Below, one piece after another: positions 7,020-12,023 of a stretch of 12,023 bases of DNA. The stretch lies in assembly GCA_017618495.1 (NCBI GenBank), contig JAFZUD010000071.1:1-12023 (forward strand). Reading direction: 5' to 3'. Each line of letters opens with the position of its first letter. Within the stretch, counting starts at the first letter, position 1. The position numbers and the translations under genes were made by a program. The notes beneath the pieces are model-generated. The model had not been told where the DNA came from and ran no database searches. It was given only the letters and a program-made list of their open reading frames with translations. The DNA is from Bacilli bacterium. Lineage in GTDB: Bacteria > Bacillota_I > Bacilli_A > RFN20 > CAG-826.

Positions 7020-9757
7020 TAATCGTTGATGCCGATGAAGATGGCTTCTTCTGGTTCGCTGCCTTTGCGGCGGTTGTTCTTTTCGTTAGCGCGTCTTTCT
7101 TCCTGCGCTTTCTTGCGGCTAGCAGCGACGGAATCGCTAGCTCTCTTGATGTAGACGCTAAGGAATTTGCTAGCTGGAACAAGGGTGAAGAGTGTCGCGG
7201 CAACCGCGAAGGCCAAGCCAAGGAGAGCGCCGACGAAGATGACGGCGTATTCACGTGGTCCGACGACGGCAAGAGCTAAGCAAAGCGCAGCCATGATCGA
7301 AGAGAACACGATGATTTCAACGGCTTCTTCAGCGTTAGCTTTGACAAGGCAGTTGTTCTTGAACTCAAGAGCGGTCTTATCACGCTCGCGGGAATCTTTG
7401 ACGATTTCCTTCGCTCTGTTAAGAGTGAAGAGAGCGACGTATAAGGCAGCCAAAGCAGCCAAAGCGGCTCCGATTGAGGCAAGTGGGGTGACTGGGAGTC
7501 TTGTGAGTGCGAAGAATCCGACGGTCAAGACGCTTGAGCCAAGCGAAATGACAGAGGAAACGAAGGCACGGGCAAGACCGAATCTGAAGATAAGGTAGAC
7601 AAAGGCGATTGCGACACCGACGCCAATTCCAAGGTAGACGGTTCCAAGGTTTGGAGTGCCGGCCTGGTAGAAGACGGTGTTGGCACTAGCGTAAACGCTA
7701 TTGTCGGCGGTGAAGGTATCAACGGCTTCTTTAACGGCCTGGTTGAGGCTGTTGAAGGTGGTTCCGTTAACGGTGAAGGTCTTGGAAGAGTCCTTCTCAT
7801 CGAAGTAAACGCTGAGAGGGATTTCGAAATTGTAAACGTCGTAAGTGATCTCATCCTCATTGAGATAGACCGATCTGGTCTCGAGGGTGATGTCTTCTTC
7901 GGTGGTGAGTTTTCCGATGCTCTCATTATTGTATTCGATAAGAGAGAGGAAGTCGTCCATGACCTGCTGTTTGTCAGCAAGCTTCTTGGTGGAGAAGGAC
8001 TCGCTGTTGATCCAGTATTCGACGTTGATGGAGGTTGTGTTGTCGTAGGCACCGCTGTAGTTGAAGGCGCCGATGGTCGCACTCATAACGGAGACACCGG
8101 CGATAGCGACGACAAGAAGAGCAAGAGCGCCGATCATGAATGGCTTCTTGTGTTTCTCGAAGTCTTTGTTGGCGAGAGCGCCATAGTAAGACTGCTTCTC
8201 ATCTTTTAAGGCATTTGGAACCTTGGTTGGATCAACACCAAAGAAGGCTTTGAGATGCTTTTCGCTGTCTTGGTCGTTAGCAAGCAACCAGCCTTCGATG
8301 CGAAGAAGGATAAGGTTAAGGACTAAGCCGAAGGCGGCAGTTAAGGTAAGGGCAAGACCAAGATTTCCGATGGTTGAATGGACGAAGCCATAGAGGCAGA
8401 CGCCGATAACGATGGAAATGATGGAGATATCAAGAGTTGGCCAGAGAGCTTTCTTGGAAGCTTCCTGGTGGGCTTTCTTGAGGGTGCGGCCTTCATAGAG
8501 CTGCTGTTTGACCTTGTGGAAGTAATAGATTCCGCCAAAGGCAGTGACGATCGCGCCAAGACCGAAACCGGCAAGGGCGCCGATACCGAATTGAGCGCTG
8601 AAGTAAGCAAATAAGAGGATAGCAGCTTCAACCGCAACAGCCGCATTGCCAAGGATGGCAACGGCACCGAGGCGATAGAAGACAGAGATGATGACGATTC
8701 CGATGACCAAAGCGACAAGGGAAGCGATGGCGCTTGGACCGAAGTTGATGGCGAGATGCCAATCACCTGCGCTGGTGAGTGGGTCAACGCCCGCGGTCAC
8801 GACGCTCGAATAAGCGAAGGTGACATCGTAGTTGTATTCTTTGGCGTTAAGGATATCGCGGTAGAACTTAGCGGCTTTGTAAGCGGCATTAGCTTTGCTT
8901 GGATCGTAGCTGCCATCTTTGATAGCGGCGCTCGATGGGATGAGTTGAAGCTTCTTGTAGTTGTTGTCAGAGTCGGCGGTATCGACATACCAAGCGTTGG
9001 TGGCGTCTTCACCAAAGAGAAGACGGGAAGCCATGTTTGGAGTGTAGATTTCGGTGCCCTTGTTCTGAACGGCAGCGTAGCTATCGGCTTCTTGTTTGTG
9101 GTGCCAGAGGACTAAGAGGCAGGACTTACCTGGAGTGGTAACGTTTCCTTCATCGTCTTTTTCCTCTTGGACGGTATGTTCGGTGCAGAACTTGATAAGC
9201 TCATTGAGCTTTCCGTTCTCACCCTGGAAGGTCTCTTTGATCGGAACGGTGACGACTGGGACGGTGTTGACGTAAGTGATCTCAGCGTTGGTTCCTTCTT
9301 CGAATAAGCCGTTGTCAGCGAAATCGACGCTGTTTGGAGCTTCGGTCATGGCGTCTTCGTCGGTGGTACCGGCTTCGACGGTGACGTGCTGTCCGCTATA
9401 GGCCAAATAAGTCTGAAGATAAGAATACTCGACTTCGTCGCTACCCTGGGTACGGACAGAAACCTTGATGGTACTGTAACCTTCTTTGGCAACGGTCGCA
9501 TTGATATCCCAGAACTCGAGACGATCCTCGATTTCCTTGGCGACTTCGTTGACGGCGTAGTAGTTATCGTCTTCGACATAGGTGTCGGTGCTGACACCTT
9601 CGTAGGTACTACCCTTGTCTGAAATACGGAAATATAAATCCTTGCCGCTTCCATAGGAAACGTCAGTATCCATTTTGCTCAAAGACGAGGTGATGGTCGC
9701 GCCAACACCAAGGAGCAAAGAGGCGCCAAGGAACAAATAAGCTAATGTTCTCCGCAT
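7019..9757 (-). CDS. secDF: Fused SecD-SecF protein-export subunit, strongly divergent
   Basis: Known SecDF proteins use proton flow to pull exported proteins from the SecYEG channel. This 912-residue protein has the family layout. It has TM1 (5-25); a large extracytoplasmic P1-like domain (26-340) including EVAKEIEDRLEFW (71-83); five helices (about 342-362, 364-388, 390-412, 440-460, 465-487); then a SecF half with one helix (541-562), an outside domain (563-705) and five helices (707-725, 728-752, 757-779, 813-835, 838-862). The cytoplasmic C-terminal tail is highly charged (870-912). The family signatures are degraded. SecD GLDLxGG and SecF GIDFTGG are not recognisable. The SecD 'DAN' region reads IVTAFGGIYYF (403-413). 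The SecF 'NDTVVVFDRI' region reads AALAALYVALFTLNRA (767-782) with no Asp. The ATG at 9757 has GGAGG 6 bases upstream, so an in-frame longer start at 9805 is rejected. Position between ruvB and recJ supports SecDF, but a degenerate RND-type relative is possible. Confidence 0.85.
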   Translation of the reverse strand: MRRTLAYLFLGASLLLGVGATITSSLSKMDTDVSYGSGKDLYFRISDKGSTYEGVSTDTYVEDDNYYAVNEVAKEIEDRLEFWDINATVAKEGYSTIKVSVRTQGSDEVEYSYLQTYLAYSGQHVTVEAGTTDEDAMTEAPNSVDFADNGLFEEGTNAEITYVNTVPVVTVPIKETFQGENGKLNELIKFCTEHTVQEEKDDEGNVTTPGKSCLLVLWHHKQEADSYAAVQNKGTEIYTPNMASRLLFGEDATNAWYVDTADSDNNYKKLQLIPSSAAIKDGSYDPSKANAAYKAAKFYRDILNAKEYNYDVTFAYSSVVTAGVDPLTSAGDWHLAINFGPSAIASLVALVIGIVIISVFYRLGAVAILGNAAVAVEAAILLFAYFSAQFGIGALAGFGLGAIVTAFGGIYYFHKVKQQLYEGRTLKKAHQEASKKALWPTLDISIISIVIGVCLYGFVHSTIGNLGLALTLTAAFGLVLNLILLRIEGWLLANDQDSEKHLKAFFGVDPTKVPNALKDEKQSYYGALANKDFEKHKKPFMIGALALLVVAIAGVSVMSATIGAFNYSGAYDNTTSINVEYWINSESFSTKKLADKQQVMDDFLSLIEYNNESIGKLTTEEDITLETRSVYLNEDEITYDVYNFEIPLSVYFDEKDSSKTFTVNGTTFNSLNQAVKEAVDTFTADNSVYASANTVFYQAGTPNLGTVYLGIGVGVAIAFVYLIFRFGLARAFVSSVISLGSSVLTVGFFALTRLPVTPLASIGAALAALAALYVALFTLNRAKEIVKDSRERDKTALEFKNNCLVKANAEEAVEIIVFSSIMAALCLALAVVGPREYAVIFVGALLGLAFAVAATLFTLVPASKFLSVYIKRASDSVAASRKKAQEERRANEKNNRRKGSEPEEAIFIGIND

Positions 9758-9763
9758 AATAAT

Positions 9764-9768
9764 CCTCC
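9764..9768 (-). promoter_or_regulatory. Shine-Dalgarno site of secDF
   Basis: GGAGG on the minus strand with a 6-base spacer to the ATG at 9757. It decides the start: the protein begins MRRTLAYLF, which places the first membrane helix at the very N-terminus as in SecD. Confidence 0.9.
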
Positions 9769-9782
9769 AACCAATTGCACTG

Positions 9783-9797
9783 CACAAAAAAATTGTG
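9783..9797 (-). other. Small A/T-looped inverted repeat in the secDF leader
   Basis: On the minus strand CACAA-TTTTT-TTGTG could form a 5-base-pair hairpin shortly before the secDF Shine-Dalgarno. A competing pairing of CAATT with the later AATTG is also possible. Both are weak, and no function can be assigned. Confidence 0.25.
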
Positions 9798-9808
9798 TTT
9801 AGCAAGCG

Positions 9809-9814
9809 TTTATA
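9809..9814 (-). promoter_or_regulatory. Possible -10 element of secDF-recJ
   Basis: TATAAA on the minus strand in the 117-base ruvB-secDF gap. It would give a leader of about 44 bases containing the good Shine-Dalgarno. No convincing -35 is seen; a short inverted repeat TACGC-GA-GCGTA (9826-9837) lies upstream in its place. This is a weak call, made because a promoter is expected after the hairpin at the end of ruvB. Confidence 0.25.
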
Positions 9815-9854
9815 AGTCTACCCCATACGCGAGCGTACGCACAAGAGAAAAAGA

Positions 9855-9885
9855 CACTTTTAGGCCAAATAGCATTAAAAGAGTG
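9855..9885 (-). terminator. Possible weak terminator hairpin at the end of ruvB
   Basis: On the minus strand CACTCTTTTA and TAAAAGTG pair as an 8-base stem with a two-base bulge and a 13-base loop. The ruvB stop codon (9875-9877) lies at the top of the stem. It is followed by TCTTTTTCTCTT, an imperfect U-tract. The stem is AU-rich, so termination would be partial at best. Confidence 0.4.
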
Positions 9886-10903
9886 ACCAATCATGGGTGA
9901 TTTTCAGGTGATCGTAGGCCTTGGCGGTCGCTTCGCGGCCGCGAGGTGTTCTATTGATGAGGCCAATCATCAAAAGATATGGCTCATAAACGTCTTCCAA
10001 ATTAGTGACTTCTTCGCCAATGGATGAGGCGATACTCTCTAAGCCAACTGGGCCTCCATTGAAACGTTCGATGATGGCTTTGAGATACTTGATGTCGACA
10101 TCGTCGAGACCAAGGTCGTCGATCTTAAGAGCTTCGAGCGCTCTGTTTGCAAGATCGACATCGATTCTGTTAAGCCCTTCAAAAGAGGCGAAGTCACGGA
10201 CTCTCTTGAAGATACGGTTTGCGATACGTGGGGTTCCACGGCTTCTTTTGGCTAAGAGCTCCACTGCTTTTTTATCGATTGGCATTCCGAGAACCTTCGA
10301 GGTTCTTTCGATGATTTTGCCAATCTCTTCTTCATTATAGAAATCTATCTTTGCGCTGATTCCGAATCTGGCACGGAGAGGCGAGGACAAATCGCCGGCG
10401 CGTGTGGTTGCGCCTACAAGCGTGAACGGAGGCAAAGCCATGTTAAGGGATTTCGCAGCTCCGTCCCTGTTGATCATGATGGAAAGTTGGAAATCTTCCA
10501 TCGCGCCATAAAGGACTTCCTCAACTTGTCTTGGGAGTCTATGAATCTCATCGATGAAAAGGATATCGCCCGGCTCAAGGTCACATAAAATCGCGGCTAA
10601 ATCTCCGCTTTTCTCAACTGATGGGCCATTGACGACACGGATGTTGCCGCCCATTTCATTAGCAATGACGTATGCCAAGGTGGTCTTGCCCAAACCAGGC
10701 GGGCCATAAAGCAAAACATGGTCGAGGCACTCTTCTCTTTTCTTCGCGGCGCCGATAAAGACGCTGAGGTTCTTTTTAAGGGCGTCCTGACCAACGTATT
10801 CTTTAAGGTCCTTTGGACGCAAAGTGATGTCGGTCGCGTTGTCGCCACTTTCTCTTCTGGCGTCAAGAAGGCGCTCGGATTCTTGCTTTTCGCTCTTTCT
10901 CAT
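9875..10903 (-). CDS. ruvB: Holliday-junction branch-migration ATPase RuvB
   Basis: RuvB is the AAA+ motor that forms rings around DNA and, with RuvA, moves Holliday junctions during recombination and fork repair. Walker A is GPPGLGKT (67-74), Walker B is ILFIDEIH (114-121), sensor 1 is in LVGATTRAGDLSSPLRARFG (the final RARFG supplies the arginine-finger region), and the sensor 2 region is at RGTPRIANR. The C-terminal winged helix ends with RTPRGREATAKAYDHL. The length of 342 residues is typical. The ATG lies 2 bases after the ruvA stop and has no visible Shine-Dalgarno, so translation is probably coupled to ruvA. No LexA-type box (CGAAC-N4-GTTCG) is seen upstream of the unit. Confidence 0.98.
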   Translation of the reverse strand: MRKSEKQESERLLDARRESGDNATDITLRPKDLKEYVGQDALKKNLSVFIGAAKKREECLDHVLLYGPPGLGKTTLAYVIANEMGGNIRVVNGPSVEKSGDLAAILCDLEPGDILFIDEIHRLPRQVEEVLYGAMEDFQLSIMINRDGAAKSLNMALPPFTLVGATTRAGDLSSPLRARFGISAKIDFYNEEEIGKIIERTSKVLGMPIDKKAVELLAKRSRGTPRIANRIFKRVRDFASFEGLNRIDVDLANRALEALKIDDLGLDDVDIKYLKAIIERFNGGPVGLESIASSIGEEVTNLEDVYEPYLLMIGLINRTPRGREATAKAYDHLKITHDWSLF

Positions 10904-10905
10904 AA

Positions 10906-11469
10906 TTATTTGAGTTTCTTGAGGGCTTTGCGGAGGACCTCTTCGTTAGAGAGTCCTGGCTCATTGATCGAGGCAAGCGCATCATCGATGGCTTTGACTT
11001 TGAAGCCAAGGGCTTTGAGGCCTTCCCTCACTTCGTCATATTGATTTGGATTGGCTTTGGAACCACCGCCCATATCGGCGAGCCTACCTTTGAGATCAAG
11101 AATGATCTGGGCTGCTGCTTTTGGCCCGATGCCAGGAAGCTTTTTAAGGAATGTTGTGTTATTGGCGGCGATGGCTTTCATGAGGTCGTTAGGATTGGTC
11201 GCGCCTAAAGCCACGATGGCGGTCTTAGGTCCAATGCCTTTGACTTCGATAAGCGATTCGAAAGCCTCTTTCTCTAATTTGTCTTTGAAGCCGACGAGGT
11301 AATGATCGTTCTCATTGAAGACCTCGTGGACATAAACGGTCGCTTCCTCTTCGTAAGCAAAATCCGAAGTACGGGCAACCAAAAGCTCGTAGGCAATGCC
11401 GCTAGGCAAAGCGATGGCGACGCTTTCTTTGTCGATATTGACGATTTTTCCAGTGAATGAGTAATACAT
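10906..11469 (-). CDS. ruvA: Holliday-junction DNA-binding protein RuvA
   Basis: RuvA is the tetramer that holds the four-way junction and recruits RuvB. The N-terminal OB-fold is at about 1-64 (starting MYYSFTGKI, with SGIAYELLV at 23-31). Two helix-hairpin-helix motifs follow: LIEVKGIGPKTA (73-84) and LKKLPGIGPKAAA (108-120). A linker and a small C-terminal three-helix domain (about 144-187) contact RuvB. At 187 residues it is slightly shorter than the usual 200 or so. The start lies only 2 bases after the stop of the microprotein and lacks a Shine-Dalgarno, which suggests coupled translation. ruvB follows with a 2-base gap. Confidence 0.97.
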   Translation of the reverse strand: MYYSFTGKIVNIDKESVAIALPSGIAYELLVARTSDFAYEEEATVYVHEVFNENDHYLVGFKDKLEKEAFESLIEVKGIGPKTAIVALGATNPNDLMKAIAANNTTFLKKLPGIGPKAAAQIILDLKGRLADMGGGSKANPNQYDEVREGLKALGFKVKAIDDALASINEPGLSNEEVLRKALKKLK

Positions 11470-11471
11470 TT

Positions 11472-11567
11472 CTAGTGGTAAATTGCGATGAATAGTAAGA
11501 AAAGGAGAAAGCAGACAGCGACCGCCACTAAAGCGAGTATCGGAATCAGCAATTTATTTTCTTTCAT
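11472..11567 (-). CDS. 31-residue single-helix membrane microprotein at the head of the ruvAB unit
   Basis: The frame reads ATG to TAG and encodes MKENKLLIPILALVAVAV, then CFLLFLLFIAIYH: a short positively charged N-terminus and one hydrophobic helix (about 6-28). I recognise no family. Support comes from position. It fills the space between obgE and ruvA and ends 2 bases before the ruvA ATG. Its own ATG falls exactly where a perfect TATAAT (11574-11579) would start transcription, giving a leaderless mRNA. No Shine-Dalgarno is present, and ruvA has none either, so its translation could be what delivers ribosomes to ruvA. The topology would be N-in by the positive-inside rule. The alternative is that it is a chance frame in a ruvA leader. 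Confidence 0.5.
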   Translation of the reverse strand: MKENKLLIPILALVAVAVCFLLFLLFIAIYH

Positions 11568-11573
11568 CGATTA

Positions 11574-11579
11574 ATTATA
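11574..11579 (-). promoter_or_regulatory. Candidate -10 element of the microprotein-ruvA-ruvB unit
   Basis: Perfect TATAAT on the minus strand in the 37-base gap after obgE. Standard spacing puts the transcription start at 11567, the A of the microprotein ATG. No good -35 is found at 16-18 bases. An 18-base palindrome (11594-11611) is centred about 36 bases upstream of the predicted start. Confidence 0.5.
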
Positions 11580-11593
11580 CAGGAAATTATGAT

Positions 11594-11611
11594 GACTTGA
11601 TATATCAAGTC
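11594..11611. repeat. 18-base perfect palindrome over the obgE stop codon
   Basis: GACTTGATATATCAAGTC equals its reverse complement and contains the obgE stop (11605-11607). No U-run follows it on the minus strand. It occupies the -35 region of the candidate ruvAB-unit promoter, so it could be an operator, or an mRNA 3'-end hairpin of obgE. Confidence 0.65.
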
Positions 11612-12023
11612 GTGTAATCGAAGACGAAATCGTTGATCTGAACTTTATCGCCATCCTGGGCGCCGACTTCCTCGAGTCTTTGCTCGATGCCGATGTTATC
11701 AAGATAACGGATAAGACGGACGATGCCTTCGTCGGTTGTCGTGTTGATGAGGGCGGCGTCGCGTTCGACTTTCTCGCCTTTGATGATCCAGCCGTTTTCG
11801 CCACGGAGGATCTGATAATCGGATTTTCCTTCGATCTCACGGGCATCATAGACCTTCATCTTGGTGGTCTCGTTGACGCCTTTGATTGGGAATTCCGGGG
11901 TAGCTTCGATGAGTTCGATGGCTTTCTTGAGAAGCTTATCGACGCCTTCATGGGTAAGGCTCGATAAAGCGATGGATTCGAATCCGAGTTTCTTGTCGAA
12001 TTCTTTCTTGAGGTCTTCCGCCC
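11605..12023 (-). CDS. obgE: C-terminal part of the Obg GTPase (runs off the right edge)
   Basis: Obg is an essential GTPase that acts in late 50S ribosome assembly and links to GTP/ppGpp levels. The window holds the last 138 codons. The fragment begins near the end of the G domain: ALSSLTHEGVDKLL matches the G5 (SAxTxEG) region. It continues into the Obg-specific OCT domain, with GWIIKGEKVERDAALINT, then LIRYLDNIGIEQRLEEVGAQ and the closing DGDKVQINDFVFDYTT. The OCT domain sets this apart from other Era/Obg-like GTPases. It ends at TGA, at the position where Obg proteins usually end, so TGA is a true stop here. The GTP-binding P-loop and the N-terminal Obg fold are outside the window. Confidence 0.93.
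   Translation of the reverse strand, partial: AEDLKKEFDKKLGFESIALSSLTHEGVDKLLKKAIELIEATPEFPIKGVNETTKMKVYDAREIEGKSDYQILRGENGWIIKGEKVERDAALINTTTDEGIVRLIRYLDNIGIEQRLEEVGAQDGDKVQINDFVFDYTT

Noticed and set aside
7525..8082. 185-codon Ser/Pro/Thr-rich frame on the minus strand inside secDF
   Set aside because: It is an out-of-frame reading of the secDF SecF-half sequence. The low-complexity composition is typical of a shifted frame, and the secDF frame is intact.
9758..9805. Longer secDF beginning at 9805, or a Sec-monitoring leader peptide there
   Set aside because: The strong GGAGG site points to the ATG at 9757, which starts the first membrane helix as in SecD. The upstream in-frame codons lack a ribosome site and no arrest-peptide-like frame is present.
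11588..11607. TGA read as Trp (Mycoplasma-type code), extending obgE past 11605
   Set aside because: obgE ends at the usual Obg C-terminus at this TGA, conserved Trp positions elsewhere use TGG, and no in-frame TGA interrupts the conserved genes.
1..12023. Mobile element, CRISPR array or defence system
   Set aside because: No transposase, integrase, terminal repeats, spaced direct repeats or defence-type proteins are seen. All coding space is filled by collinear housekeeping genes.

Overview
This window is a compact, single-direction block of bacterial housekeeping genes. All genes lie on the minus strand, so transcription runs from high to low coordinates. In that order they are: the end of obgE, a 31-codon one-helix membrane microprotein, ruvA, ruvB, a fused secDF, recJ, a bifunctional rel (relA/spoT), hisS, aspS, and the first 16 codons of another gene that may be transketolase. 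I see no tRNA, rRNA, CRISPR array, insertion sequence or phage gene. No stretch over 300 bases lacks a gene.

The gene set and order (obg, ruvAB, secDF, recJ, rel, hisS, aspS) resemble the Bacillus-type chromosomal order with many genes removed: queA, tgt, yajC, apt and dtd are absent from between them. This suggests Bacilli (Firmicutes), probably a reduced-genome lineage near Erysipelotrichia or the Acholeplasma/RF39 side of the Mollicutes. That placement is an inference. Coding regions are of medium GC judged by eye and the gaps are AT-rich. The standard code is used: obgE ends at TGA and Trp is TGG.

The layout suggests four transcription units. obgE is followed by the unit microprotein-ruvA-ruvB (gaps of 2 and 2 bases). 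Next comes secDF-recJ, which share one base in TAATG. Then comes rel-hisS-aspS (gaps of 13 and 14 bases), and finally the left-edge gene. Each of the four unit boundaries carries an inverted repeat at or over the upstream stop codon; none of the five within-unit junctions does. Two of these repeats, before rel and before the microprotein, sit about 36 bases upstream of the start predicted from a perfect TATAAT. Both promoters would give leaderless or nearly leaderless mRNAs.

The genes cover Holliday-junction processing (RuvAB), single-strand exonuclease repair (RecJ), protein export (SecDF), the (p)ppGpp alarm (Rel), ribosome assembly and GTP sensing (Obg), and charging of tRNA-His and tRNA-Asp. 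The most unusual items are: a SecDF that appears to lack the charged membrane residues of the proton relay; the unannotated microprotein leading the ruvAB unit; a His/Cys-rich tail on HisRS; and the boundary palindromes.
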